A DNA stretch of 64,000 nucleotides from Lutispora sp003527145 (GTDB lineage Bacteria > Bacillota > Clostridia > Lutisporales > Lutisporaceae): the NCBI GenBank assembly GCA_029983695.1, contig JASBZB010000019.1:1-64000 (forward strand), given 5' to 3'. The position numbers and the translations under genes are program-made. How positions within the stretch are numbered: the stretch's first letter is position 1; each line of letters begins with the position of its first letter. Below the pieces are notes generated by a model, which saw only the letters and a program-made list of their open reading frames with translations, was not told the DNA's origin and did no database searches. Below are positions 1 to 8,995 of the stretch, piece by piece.

Positions 1-238
1 CAATGAGCTCAATATCATCTGACAGTTTATAGTCCAAAAGAATGGATTTGATAAAATCTGAAGTCATATCTCTGACCATATTGCATGTAACATCAATAAT
101 TTTTCCGCTTTCCTTCTCCAATATTATTCCTACGAAAAACATATCGAACACGGCAGAAATAGGATCATTGCTGCTTACCTTAGCCGTACCCGTAATATAG
201 ATTGTATTTTCAGGATATATCAAATCCGTCACCCCCAT
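1..238 (-). CDS. DUF3870-like protein, partial (runs off the left edge)
   Basis: The minus strand from position 238 reads an open frame to the edge of the window (at least 79 residues). The frame contains IYITGTAKVSSNDPIS near the start and then a hydrophobic FDMFFVGIILEKESGKIIDV stretch. That layout (a short strand, a small polar turn with NDPI, then a dyad ending in a conserved Cys, here TCNMV) resembles the DUF3870 family of small proteins with no assigned function. An alternative TTG start at 223 is better placed behind GGGGGTG. The C-terminus is missing because of the window edge. Confidence 0.55.
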   Translation of the reverse strand, partial: MGVTDLIYPENTIYITGTAKVSSNDPISAVFDMFFVGIILEKESGKIIDVTCNMVRDMTSDFIKSILLDYKLSDDIELI

Positions 239-328
239 GATAGATATTGATTCAATCTCCGCATTTCTAACTACATAATATTATCGGCAGATATTTTATG
301 CAAGTTTAATTTCATCAAAGGAGCCCTC

Positions 329-2065
329 TTATATGTCATATATGTCGGAAAATTCTATGCTCACCCTCTCCATATTTGACTGCCTCGCTGCGGCTGTTTC
401 CTTGCATTCGCCCTCATCCTCCGCCAGATATGCAGGCAGCTCGATTATAAATTCACTGCCCTTGCCAACCTCACTGTTTAAAGAGATCTTTCCTCCGTGC
501 AATTCTACTATTGACTTTACAATGCATAAGCCTATGCCGCTGCCTTCACTTTTTCTTGTAAAGGATGAGTCCACCTGCCTGAATCTGTGAAATACAGCTT
601 CCAACATATTCTCAGGTATTCCTATTCCCGTATCCTTCACAGATATTTCTATTTTTTCTCCCTTATCCCTTACATTTACCCAGATGCCTCCTCCGGGTGC
701 CGTAAATTTTATGGCATTCGAAAGCAGATTTAACATAACCCGCTCTAATCTGTATGCGTCGCAGGCGATTATTTTTTCTTCCATATCCGTGTCAAAGGTC
801 AGCGAGATGCTTTTGCTTTCTATGTGCCTGGCTGCAGATAATGTTATATCTTCGATTATTGCAACGATATCGCTATTTTTTAAGTTCAGCTGCAAATACC
901 CTGAATCGATCTTCGTAATATCAACAAGGTTATTCACCAGCTTAATAAGCCTGTTGCAGTTTTGCTGCATGACTTTCATATATTTTTGAGACTGATCATA
1001 GCGGCAGTATATTGAGCTGCTCTTGTTCATATTGCTTATCAATTGTATGGAACCAAATATGGCATTTACCGGAGTCTTTAATTCGTGGGATACGGTACAA
1101 AAGAAATGATTCTTCAGCTCTTCCATTTCCTTGCTTTTCTCCAGCAAAGCCTGCTTGATCTCCATCTCCTTTTGCAGCTCTTCGACCTCTTCTCTTTTTT
1201 TAGATTCCACCTTCAATCGCTCTATCGCCTTTTCCAGTTTTCTGTTTTTTTCATTTAAAAGCCTGTTCAGCTCCCTTTGTACCAAGTAGGACTGTTTTAA
1301 GCCAAACTCCGACAGAGCTTTATAAATAAAGTAAAAAGATATCAATTTGAAAATATGTCCAATAAAAACCAAGGGATCATTTATCCTAATATAATAAATA
1401 AAAAATATTTCAGAAAAAAAGGCAGCCGTTAAAGACAGCAATAAAAAAATGTTCATTCGCTTTGAAATGCTGTAGTTGTTTTTTTGTAAGCAATATATGG
1501 CCGAGAGCAAAATTATTATAATGATGCATTCGCTTACTATTTTAAAGGGAGTCAAGCCCGAATTTTCCAAATAACATTTGGGGAAAATATCCCACCAAAA
1601 TACGGAAAGCAATAGGGCTGCAGTTATGCTGGAGTATATAGATATGATTCGTTTTATATTAAGTCTCATATCAGGAAATTTAAAAGCAATCAATAAGGAT
1701 ATGCTTTCCATATATCTTGCTATGATCCCCAGCTGCGTTGAAAGGTTGGCGCTATTTTGTGGAAAAAAGTCCATACCCTTAAAGGCCAAAGCATGTATAA
1801 AATTAAAGCATGCAACGAAGCCATAGGCTATACCCAAAAATAATATTCTGTTGCTTTTATTTGCCTCATAGGTGCTGACAGATATAATAGTAATATTAAA
1901 AGCAATAACAATGCTGAATAACTCTGTTACCGCGTGAAACATCAAAAAATTTATATGTCCGAGATACATGATTCCTGCTAAAACCGCCATGTAATCAAAT
2001 GCCTTCGCATACTTTCCCATATTAGGCATGCCAATGCTAATGCCTGCGTTTTTTAGGCTCTCCAA
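329..2065 (-). CDS. Membrane histidine kinase with MASE3-type sensor
   Basis: A 578-residue sensor kinase. Residues about 20-250 form seven or eight hydrophobic segments with the features of a MASE3 membrane sensor (FLMFHAVTELFSIVIAFNI, then GIAYGFVACFNFIHALAFKGM). A charged coiled coil follows at about 265-320. The HisKA phospho-acceptor motif is FFCTVSHELKTPVNAIFG, and the HATPase domain has N-, G1- and G2-type boxes (LLSNAIKFT, DTGIGIP, GSGIGLCIV). No receiver domain and no adjacent response regulator are present, so it is an orphan kinase here. The start is TTG at 2065, behind AGGTAGGG about 7 bases upstream. The ligand is unknown; MASE3 kinases are generally predicted to sense small molecules in the membrane. 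Confidence 0.85.
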   Translation of the reverse strand: MESLKNAGISIGMPNMGKYAKAFDYMAVLAGIMYLGHINFLMFHAVTELFSIVIAFNITIISVSTYEANKSNRILFLGIAYGFVACFNFIHALAFKGMDFFPQNSANLSTQLGIIARYMESISLLIAFKFPDMRLNIKRIISIYSSITAALLLSVFWWDIFPKCYLENSGLTPFKIVSECIIIIILLSAIYCLQKNNYSISKRMNIFLLLSLTAAFFSEIFFIYYIRINDPLVFIGHIFKLISFYFIYKALSEFGLKQSYLVQRELNRLLNEKNRKLEKAIERLKVESKKREEVEELQKEMEIKQALLEKSKEMEELKNHFFCTVSHELKTPVNAIFGSIQLISNMNKSSSIYCRYDQSQKYMKVMQQNCNRLIKLVNNLVDITKIDSGYLQLNLKNSDIVAIIEDITLSAARHIESKSISLTFDTDMEEKIIACDAYRLERVMLNLLSNAIKFTAPGGGIWVNVRDKGEKIEISVKDTGIGIPENMLEAVFHRFRQVDSSFTRKSEGSGIGLCIVKSIVELHGGKISLNSEVGKGSEFIIELPAYLAEDEGECKETAAARQSNMERVSIEFSDIYDI

Positions 2066-2249
2066 TTGCTTTCCCTACCTTCTGGTTATTCATATTATTA
2101 CAAGTACAAACATATTATACTAAGTGTAAACAAAATATTTTGTCAAATTGTGTAGCTCATTTATCTTTTTATTAAAATATTTTTAATTTCACCTGTACTT
2201 ATCAAAATATTGAAAGCAGAAACCAGGATTATACATATTATAACAGTAA

Positions 2250-2461
2250 GTTAACTCGTTGCGGCAGCTGTTGAACGAGACTTCATTCAGGGGGGGGATT
2301 CAATCCCCACTGAATGTTAGTGGAGTCCATAGAAGGTGAATTGCCCCGCAGGAGCAAGAGAGGCTGCCCTGGGGCACTGGACTTAGCCCTATACAAACTT
2401 ACAAAGTCTTAGCCTTGAAGCTTTATACTTGTTATCAGCTACCACAACAGATTAAGTTAAC
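2250..2461. repeat. Dispersed inverted-repeat element, copy 1 (long form)
   Basis: The 212-bp element starts with GTTAACTCGTTG and ends with CAACAGATTAAGTTAAC, forming a terminal stem. Internally it holds a hairpin of ATTCAG...CTGAAT with a GGGG/CCCC core at about 2284-2315 and a second one of TGCCCC...GGGGCA at about 2342-2376. The 3' part (CTTAGCCTTGAAGCTTTATACTTG) recurs at 16491-16587 and 54220-54360. The element abuts the gene at 2481, so it may be transcribed with it. Whether it is a MITE or a structured RNA cannot be decided here. Confidence 0.75.
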
Positions 2462-2480
2462 TATGGAGAGGAAGAGCAAT

Positions 2481-3227
2481 ATGTATAATTATCCCATGTA
2501 TTTCGCAAGGCCTGTGAAAGCAAACAAAAAAATCGGCTATATATTGGATTTTAAAAAGGGAGATGTCAACGGAGATAAAATTGTAGATTATGTGTATCTC
2601 ATAGGAGACAAACCTTATGGAGATGAAAGCCCTATAAGAAGCAACATAAGACTGAGAGTTATTGACGGTAAGACCCATAAAGAGACCATAATCCGTTTAA
2701 AGCAGAATACAGGATATAACCCAACATTGTTTTTAGGCGACTTCACGGGAGATAAAACGGATGATATCCTTATAAGCATGGATTCCGGCGGAAGCGGCGG
2801 ATATGCTTATTATTATATTTACTCCTTCAAAGATGATCAGCCTAATAAGATATTCGATTTTGAAGCATTTGATGAAGAATATAATTATGAAGTGAATTAT
2901 CTGGACGGCTACAAGGTTGAAGTGGTCGCTGAAGAGCCGGGCACAAGGTATATACTGGATATCACCTATAAGGGTGAGGAATACTTATCTGAGATTTATG
3001 ATGATGAATGCATGTTGAAAGAGCCTATAAGCGGCTGGGTCAATCCTCTTGGAGGCCTGTATCCTATAGATTTCCAGAGAGACGGAACTTATGAGCTATA
3101 TGCGGAGCAGCGGATTGCCGGCAGGTATAATGCAGATGGGCTAGGCTATGTACAGACTTCACTGAAGTGGGATGGGGAGCGCTTTGTACCCTTTTATCAA
3201 ACTGTGGGCATATATGGGGAAGAATAA
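2481..3227 (+). CDS. VCBS/FG-GAP-like repeat protein, function unknown
   Basis: A 248-residue protein with two short calcium-loop-like repeats, DVNGDKIVDYVYLIGD and DFTGDKTDDILISMD. These are the DxNxDxxxD pattern of VCBS/FG-GAP beta-propeller blades. A Gly-rich SGGSGGYAYYYIYSF strand follows. No signal peptide or membrane segment is visible. The longer frame begins at 2415, but that start lies inside the inverted-repeat element. ATG at 2481 follows GGAGAGG at a normal distance and is preferred. Similar proteins in spore formers are sometimes annotated as spore- or surface-associated, but nothing here proves that role. Confidence 0.6.
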   Translation: MYNYPMYFARPVKANKKIGYILDFKKGDVNGDKIVDYVYLIGDKPYGDESPIRSNIRLRVIDGKTHKETIIRLKQNTGYNPTLFLGDFTGDKTDDILISMDSGGSGGYAYYYIYSFKDDQPNKIFDFEAFDEEYNYEVNYLDGYKVEVVAEEPGTRYILDITYKGEEYLSEIYDDECMLKEPISGWVNPLGGLYPIDFQRDGTYELYAEQRIAGRYNADGLGYVQTSLKWDGERFVPFYQTVGIYGEE

Positions 3228-3244
3228 GTCCTTCCCCATGACGG

Positions 3245-4141
3245 CTATATCAGATAGTATTCCCAGCATGCCACTGCCTCCACCTGTTTAAAGCCTTCTT
3301 GTATATATAATGCCTTTGCCCTATCGTTATCTCCATTTACACAGAGCACTGTCCTGTCGTAGTTTTTATCCTTTGCAAATCTCAGCGCAGCTCTGAGAAG
3401 GCTCCTTCCCAGGCCTTTTCCCTGATACTCCGGTATTATTGCAACGGGACCTATGTTCATTATGGGTGAGCCTTCATAGTCATCATCCGCACACCTGACC
3501 ACTCCTACAGGCTTTTCCTCATGATATAGTATCATCAAACCCCCTTCGATATAGTCACTGCCGGAGATCATAGCGGAAACCCCCTCCGGCGTTATAGGCG
3601 TTTCACTTCCTTTAAGCTTTGCAAATGCTGCATTCCTTACCTGGCACCAAATATCCTCATCATGCCCCGGCATAAAGGCCCTTAACTCATAATCCTCCGG
3701 CAGGCAGACCTCAGGCAGCTCCGGATCTTCCCTGACAAGAAGGAAGGAATATCTCTCCACTCGGAATTTCAACTCTTCCATGAATTTCATTAACTTTTCG
3801 TTCACCAAAGGGACAAAAATAAAGACCTTATCCAATCCTTCCGCATGCTTTAATATGGCTTGCATGAGCATATTATAGCAATGGATATCATCGACCTCCG
3901 AATGAAATATTCTAAAGCGCGCCCTCCTGCCCCTCCTGTTATAATCATCGATTATAAGGGAGGCTGCTGCTTTTATATGGCCTTTCTCATCAACAGCTAT
4001 ATAAGCAGGGTTTTCATCATCGGGTTTGAAGTCCTTCAGATCCTCGTCATACAAAAAAGAATCATCTATCTCCATTTTATGCTTTTTACAGTAATCTACA
4101 AATGCTCCGATCCTCTCATCCTTTAAAGCTTCTATTTTCAT
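3245..4141 (-). CDS. GNAT family N-acetyltransferase
   Basis: A 298-residue protein whose C-terminal half carries the GNAT fold signature: GVVRCADDD, then NIGPVAIIPEYQGKGLGRSLLRAAL. The Q/RxxGxG/A acetyl-CoA loop is QGKGLG, followed by VNGDNDRAKALYIQEGFK. The N-terminal half (IAVDEKGHIKAAASLIID) looks like a second, degenerate GNAT domain, a layout seen in tandem GNAT proteins. ATG at 4141 has GGGAG nine bases upstream and is preferred over the in-frame start at 4186. The substrate is unknown. Confidence 0.85.
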   Translation of the reverse strand: MKIEALKDERIGAFVDYCKKHKMEIDDSFLYDEDLKDFKPDDENPAYIAVDEKGHIKAAASLIIDDYNRRGRRARFRIFHSEVDDIHCYNMLMQAILKHAEGLDKVFIFVPLVNEKLMKFMEELKFRVERYSFLLVREDPELPEVCLPEDYELRAFMPGHDEDIWCQVRNAAFAKLKGSETPITPEGVSAMISGSDYIEGGLMILYHEEKPVGVVRCADDDYEGSPIMNIGPVAIIPEYQGKGLGRSLLRAALRFAKDKNYDRTVLCVNGDNDRAKALYIQEGFKQVEAVACWEYYLI

Positions 4142-4216
4142 ACGATCTGCTCCCTTTTTATCAAAACCTGGTAAAGGATCCCTCATGGCAGCGGATTCTC
4201 TACCAGGCTTTCTTTA

Positions 4217-5809
4217 TTAGAATTTTATGCTAAAGGATGTATTGTAATCTACTCCATCCTTAAATTTTTTATTCAGTTCTTCCAAGTTTGGATGCTTTAT
4301 AACACCATTGTCCATTGATTTTTCAAACAGAACTTTAGCTGAGTCATTGCTGAGTATCGTATTTAATTCTTCTTCTGTCAACGGTAGTAACTTTTTAACA
4401 TTATCTACATAATCTTTCGGAACAACAAAAGGCCAGTCGCTGCCAACCACCATATTGCTCAATCCCCATTTTCTCATCATTTCAGCTATTTCGTCGGCTT
4501 GTTCTTCAGTGATTGGCTCAAGCACTCCTTCCATTCTTTCCTTTTCAGTCACCACTACACCGGAAAAATCAAAGTATATGTTGCTTTTATTCAAGCTTGG
4601 ATTCTTTTCATATTTTTCAATAAATGTAGAAAATACCTGGACCGCTGCATCATCAAATCCTCCCCAGCCCCCGAGGTGAGCTATTTGAAGCTTGAGGTTC
4701 GGTATTTTTTCTATTACCTCATCGATCAATATCTCTGCGTCTTTTTTCCCGAATTCAGGGCTTCTGCTTCTAAAATGGAGTAAAATAGGAATGTTTTTGT
4801 CTGCCGCACTTTTAAATAGCTTTTGGATCTTCATCAAATGTTCAGGATTTGTTAAATCTACATCAGAATTTGTAAAATGCAATTTCAAACCGGGCAGCTT
4901 CAATTCATTATAGCATCTTTCCATTTCTTCTTCTGCGTATTCCTTCAATGGGTTAAAGCTAAAAAATCCGATCAATCTATCCGGATATTTTGCGGTCTGA
5001 ATTGCCACATAATTATTTTCTTTTTTTACATCGTCATATTCATCTTTCCCTGCGATCCCATCCATGCCCAATATGTAACTGTTTGAAACTACAAAAGCCG
5101 CATCGATATTTGCGCTGTCCAGCAAGGAAATAATCTTCTCACCTGAATATTCTTCAATAAGATTGCCGTTAGAAGTGTCTCCTCCCATTAGAACTTTAAA
5201 AATCTTAGAGAACTCACCGCTCATCATGTGCATGTGATAGTCAGCTTTTATACCTGCAACCGCATCCTCATCTTTTGTGGCCTGCGCCTTTGCTTTCTTT
5301 ATTATTTCATCAGCTTCTACTGCGGTGATATGCTTTTGGGGGCCGAAGGTCCCGTCTTCAAAAGCTGTCATTATTAATCTGTCTTTCACTATGCCTACAT
5401 AATTCCTGGCCCATTCATCGATTTCATCAGCATCCGCAAAGCCGGAAGCAGAATTGGAAAGCTCATTATTTAAGCCGCAAGCCACTGCAGCTATTTTTGC
5501 AGCTTCTTGCCTTGTTATAAGCTTTTCAGGTCTTATGGTGCCGTCCGTATATCCTTGGACATACCCGGCCGCAACGGCTTTTCTGATTTCTTCATAGGAT
5601 TCGTCATCCTTAGTCAAATCCTTATACTCTTTATCTGATGCTTCAGTAAAGCCAAATGAAGCATTGACTGCCTTGAAGAATTCCAGCCTGGTAATGCCCT
5701 TGTTGGCTTCAGAGGCATCTTCGGCAAATAGAATGCTTATTGAGGAAGTCATCAATAGAGATATGATCAGGAAAAAAATAAGTGTTTTTGATTTTTTCAT
5801 CGAATGCAT
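4217..5809 (-). CDS. Secreted SLH-domain amidohydrolase (amidohydrolase-2 family)
   Basis: A 530-residue exported protein. The signal peptide occupies residues 1-29 (KKSKTLIFFLIISLLMTSS... ILFAED). Two or three S-layer-homology modules follow to about residue 170 (GITRLEFFKAVNASFGF, AAGYVQGYTDGTIRPEKLITRQEAAKIA, DRLIMTAFEDGTFGPQKHITAVEADEI). From about 188 there is a metal-dependent amidohydrolase-2 domain: ADYHMHM (metal His-x-His), ILLHFRSR, LQIAHLGGWGG and VVGSDWPFV (catalytic Asp). The protein would be tethered to the cell wall with a TIM-barrel hydrolase outside the cell. The start follows AAGGAGGAG six bases upstream. The substrate is unknown; relatives are hydrolases and decarboxylases. 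Confidence 0.85.
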   Translation of the reverse strand: MHSMKKSKTLIFFLIISLLMTSSISILFAEDASEANKGITRLEFFKAVNASFGFTEASDKEYKDLTKDDESYEEIRKAVAAGYVQGYTDGTIRPEKLITRQEAAKIAAVACGLNNELSNSASGFADADEIDEWARNYVGIVKDRLIMTAFEDGTFGPQKHITAVEADEIIKKAKAQATKDEDAVAGIKADYHMHMMSGEFSKIFKVLMGGDTSNGNLIEEYSGEKIISLLDSANIDAAFVVSNSYILGMDGIAGKDEYDDVKKENNYVAIQTAKYPDRLIGFFSFNPLKEYAEEEMERCYNELKLPGLKLHFTNSDVDLTNPEHLMKIQKLFKSAADKNIPILLHFRSRSPEFGKKDAEILIDEVIEKIPNLKLQIAHLGGWGGFDDAAVQVFSTFIEKYEKNPSLNKSNIYFDFSGVVVTEKERMEGVLEPITEEQADEIAEMMRKWGLSNMVVGSDWPFVVPKDYVDNVKKLLPLTEEELNTILSNDSAKVLFEKSMDNGVIKHPNLEELNKKFKDGVDYNTSFSIKF

Positions 5810-5928
5810 CTTACACTCCTCCTTAGTATTTAAATAAATTTTTATAATATTGAAACTTATCTAGTAATATAAGCCTTAATGCCCCTCTTGTCAACCTAAG
5901 CCATTTTCATCCGCCTTTCCTTTCAGCT

Positions 5929-6336
5929 TTAAGAGAAAGGAAACTGCTTGAGCTTGACAAGCATATATAAAGAGATCCCGCTTTCTGCCAAACCTATCAT
6001 GAAAAATATCACATGCAGAATATTGATGGACTGAAGCATATAGCATTGAATCATTATCCATGCCATCAATATACATCCTGCCGCACCGCTGATATAGGGA
6101 TGGAATTTCATCCTTCTTTTAACAAATACAAATGCGGCCAGATGCCCTAATCCGATGGCAATAAATAAAAACAATCCCGGGATCAAAAAGCTGGTAAAAG
6201 GCCCTCGCTTCAACAGCTCAGTGGACATCCCGAAGGAAACTCCATAAGGGTCCGTAATCCCCAGCATGCCGCCAAACAGTGCCCCTACACCAACAAAACA
6301 AAGAATGATTGATTGAATCCTATACAAGCCTTTCAA
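5929..6336 (-). CDS. Small four-helix membrane protein, unknown function
   Basis: A 135-residue protein made of four hydrophobic segments (about residues 7-27, 48-71, 82-100 and 105-127) joined by short polar loops. Only KRRMKFHP is strongly charged. No family motif is recognised. The start codon is TTG at 6336, with GAGGTGAGGG ending four bases upstream. It stands alone between the SLH-amidohydrolase and the MATE gene, all on the minus strand. Confidence 0.6.
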   Translation of the reverse strand: MKGLYRIQSIILCFVGVGALFGGMLGITDPYGVSFGMSTELLKRGPFTSFLIPGLFLFIAIGLGHLAAFVFVKRRMKFHPYISGAAGCILMAWIMIQCYMLQSINILHVIFFMIGLAESGISLYMLVKLKQFPFS

Positions 6337-6529
6337 ATGCCCTCACCTCACAACTCCGCATATTTGTCCCATGACCAAACGCTGACACTCCTATTTCCCA
6401 TTATACCAAAATTCTCATCTTCCGCATTATAGTTTGCTTATTATCAGATTGCCCGGCTCATATTTTATATGATAAGTTTTTCCTTTTATTATGCTCATGA
6501 ATAACACCTCCCCAATGAATAGGTAAAAA

Positions 6530-6585
6530 AATAAAGCCCCGGGACAAATCTCTGAGCAGAGACTCGTCCTCCGGGCTTTTCTCCC
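6530..6585 (-). terminator. Intrinsic terminator after the MATE gene
   Basis: On the minus strand AAAGCCCGGAGGACGAG...TTGTCCCGGGGCTTT forms a long hairpin followed by ATTTTTTT. It lies about 25 bases beyond the stop codon at 6609. Confidence 0.7.
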
Positions 6586-6608
6586 AAAAGTGTAGATGCT
6601 ATATGATA

Positions 6609-7955
6609 TTAGATCGTTGCTCTTTCTTCATCCTTGATTTCTTTAAAATATTTTCTATAAGACAGCATTTCATATACAAGCATTACCACCCATCCGGCAG
6701 CAATGGCATAGCATACGCTTGCGATCCCGAAATGGGGCGCAAGGATATAAGACAATGCAACCCTTATGATGATCTGTATGAAGGTAGCAAAAAATGTTAT
6801 GCGCAGCTTGCCGATCCCTCTGAATAATCCTTGAAAAACATTGTTTATATTTGAAAGCATGTAAAAAAATGATATAGCCTTTAAGTATCCTATGCCTATG
6901 GATATGACCTCTTTTTCATCAGCGGAGACAAACAACTTCATTATGCCTTCGGCTTTGAAGTATATGGCCAGGCCTATAATAATGCTATATACAGCCATTA
7001 TGGCAGCACTTTTCTTGAAGCCTTCCATGATCCTGTCCGTCCTGCCTGCGCCTTTGTTTTGAGCGGAATAGGTTGCAACGGATGCAGATAAGCTTTCGCC
7101 GCCCGCCATTACAAAGGAATCGATCCTTGTAACAGAGTTGTAGGCAGCTATGGCATTTGTCCCAAAGGGATTAACAACTCCCTGGACCATAAGCTTTCCA
7201 ATATATATGCAAGTCTGCTGCAGCGCTGTCACCCAGCTATATTGGAGGCTCAGCTTCAACAAGTCTTTTTCCACCACAAGCTCATCCTTTTTAAGGCTGA
7301 GCAACGGAATTCTGGTATAAACATATGCCACGCATAGTAAGGACGATATGCCTTGCGCAATCACCGTTGCAATTGCCGAACCGGCTACACCCAGCTTAAA
7401 GCCTGCAACGAAAACAATGCATAACACTGCATTGAGCACGCAGGAAATGATCAGAAATATCAGCGGTGTGTTTGAATCCCCTATGGCTCTGAGCGAAGAT
7501 GAATAAAAGTTATATAAGAAGGAAAAGATCAGCCCGCCGAATATTATTTTTAAAAATATATCGGCATCGTCTAAAATCTCCCCGGGCGTACCTGTTATTA
7601 TGAGCATCCATCTGGATAGAAGGATGCAAACAATAGATAATACTATAGTAAAAATTATCCCGGCAATCAATGAGGTAGAAACCTCTTTTTTTAATTCATC
7701 ATATTTCCCGGCTCCGAAAAGCTGAGCCATAAGCACCGAAGTGCCGATGCATATACCGAATATAAAGAAGATAGCAACAGACATGATTGGATTGGCAACC
7801 CCTACCGCTGCCAATGCGTTCTTTCCGATATATCTCCCCACTATTATAGCGTCCGTCGTATTATAAAGCTGTTGAAACAAATTCCCCAGCAAAAGGGGAA
7901 TTGCAAACTTGATCAATATCCTCGTCGTGTTTCCCCGAGTCATATCACCCTTCAT
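6609..7955 (-). CDS. MATE family efflux transporter
   Basis: A 448-residue protein with twelve predicted membrane helices in two similar halves. The N-terminus reads IPLLLGNLFQQLYNTTDAII, with VGRYIGKNALAAVGVANPI as the MATE half-repeat. The second half repeats the pattern near YNSVTRIDSFVMAGGESLSA. MATE proteins are cation/drug antiporters of the cytoplasmic membrane. The length is normal for the family. The ribosome binding site (AGCAGGT) is weak, and a second ATG four codons in follows AAGGGTG, so the exact start is uncertain. It is monocistronic, with its own terminator. Confidence 0.9.
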   Translation of the reverse strand: MKGDMTRGNTTRILIKFAIPLLLGNLFQQLYNTTDAIIVGRYIGKNALAAVGVANPIMSVAIFFIFGICIGTSVLMAQLFGAGKYDELKKEVSTSLIAGIIFTIVLSIVCILLSRWMLIITGTPGEILDDADIFLKIIFGGLIFSFLYNFYSSSLRAIGDSNTPLIFLIISCVLNAVLCIVFVAGFKLGVAGSAIATVIAQGISSLLCVAYVYTRIPLLSLKKDELVVEKDLLKLSLQYSWVTALQQTCIYIGKLMVQGVVNPFGTNAIAAYNSVTRIDSFVMAGGESLSASVATYSAQNKGAGRTDRIMEGFKKSAAIMAVYSIIIGLAIYFKAEGIMKLFVSADEKEVISIGIGYLKAISFFYMLSNINNVFQGLFRGIGKLRITFFATFIQIIIRVALSYILAPHFGIASVCYAIAAGWVVMLVYEMLSYRKYFKEIKDEERATI

Positions 7956-8085
7956 GAAATCATACCTGCTGCATTATGCCCTTTCATATTTGTTATTCGT
8001 TATTTACCATATGCCCTTTACTTTACATATTTCTATATCTTTCATCATATTCCTTCTTTAATTGCTGTTATTATTGATGAAAAAG

Positions 8086-8132
8086 ACACCCTGCATAAAG
8101 CTATATGATATGCAAGGTGCCTTTCTTAAAAT
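8086..8132 (-). terminator. Intrinsic terminator, minus strand
   Basis: GGCACCTTGCAT...ATGCAGGGTGTC pair on the minus strand and are followed by TTTTTC. This hairpin serves the membrane-protein gene ending at 8233. The rest of 7956-8232 shows no gene. Confidence 0.55.
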
Positions 8133-8232
8133 GTTTGCCTAATATATTTTTGTAAATAATATCACCATAAAATACATGGCGGCTCCAATTAGCATAACGA
8201 ATCAAGTGCTTTGATCGTTAATTTTAAAACTC

Positions 8233-8910
8233 TTAAATACTGGTGTTAGCTTTCTGGTTCCGTAATTCGTTATAGCCCATAATCACTATCCAAACATAGG
8301 CCAGGGTTTTGGGTATCATCAAAATTCCGATCCATCTGATTGTCGTTGCCCATAGCACAACCGGAATATATAAAGCAAAAGACAGTACTATTGCCAGCCA
8401 CATATATTTAAAATTTTTATCGTTATGCCTATTAACTTCTGAATAGAAAATACAAATGATAATAATTCCCATAATTGCGAATGGGATATTCCTATATATA
8501 CCCCAAGAAATGGGAGCATTGTAGTTCAGCCATTGATTTTGAGGCAATAGACACAAAGCTATACGTATGATGCTTAAAGCATAAATCGAAAAGGATAAAC
8601 CATTGCGGCCTTTAATATGGTACCTCTGCCTCCAGATATGATATAGGATAACATAAAATACTGTCATTGTAATAGATGTAATAAGCTTCCCTATTCCAAG
8701 TGCTGCGGCATTAGCTTCTAATCCTGTTGTAAGCAGGGCATAGGATCTGGGTATTAAATGGAATGCATCACCTGATCCCAGTAATACCGCCATAAAGCCA
8801 AACAGCTTATATTGCTTATTGTCCTTCCCCGTCACAATCATTGCTATTCCTACAGAAATAACACCAATAAGATAAACTGCATCAAATAAGGTTTCCATAA
8901 TTGCTTGCAT
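8233..8910 (-). CDS. Seven-helix membrane protein under TetR control
   Basis: A 225-residue integral membrane protein with about seven hydrophobic helices and short loops. GSGDAFHLIPRSY lies after helix 2 and WATTIRWIGILMIPKTLAY near the end. I do not recognise the family. ATG at 8910 follows AGGGGTGA at seven bases. The longer frame from 8949 would start inside the TetR operator and is unlikely. The gene lies directly downstream of and collinear with a TetR regulator and has its own operator at 8936-8948, so it is very likely that regulator's target. Confidence 0.65.
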   Translation of the reverse strand: MQAIMETLFDAVYLIGVISVGIAMIVTGKDNKQYKLFGFMAVLLGSGDAFHLIPRSYALLTTGLEANAAALGIGKLITSITMTVFYVILYHIWRQRYHIKGRNGLSFSIYALSIIRIALCLLPQNQWLNYNAPISWGIYRNIPFAIMGIIIICIFYSEVNRHNDKNFKYMWLAIVLSFALYIPVVLWATTIRWIGILMIPKTLAYVWIVIMGYNELRNQKANTSI

Positions 8911-8935
8911 ATTAAAATCACCCCTAAATAAAATG

Positions 8936-8948
8936 TGAACATTGTTCA
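8936..8948. promoter_or_regulatory. TetR operator 1 (TGAACATTGTTCA)
   Basis: A near-perfect 13-bp palindrome 26 bases upstream of the membrane-protein ATG. It is identical to the site at 9571-9583 in front of the tetR-like gene. Confidence 0.75.
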
Positions 8949-8956
8949 TTTCTGTT

Positions 8957-8995
8957 CATATTAAAAATCATACCATAAGTATGACTTTTAATATG
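8957..8995 (-). terminator. Hairpin overlapping the end of the tetR-like gene
   Basis: CATATTAAAA-TCATAC and GTATGA-TTTTAATATG pair around a short loop. The stem includes the stop codon at 8988. It probably separates the regulator transcript from the downstream gene. Confidence 0.5.

Noticed and set aside
2415..2480. Upstream start extending the VCBS-like gene
   Set aside because: The extra codons lie inside the 3' arm of a dispersed hairpin element, and a well-placed site serves ATG at 2481.
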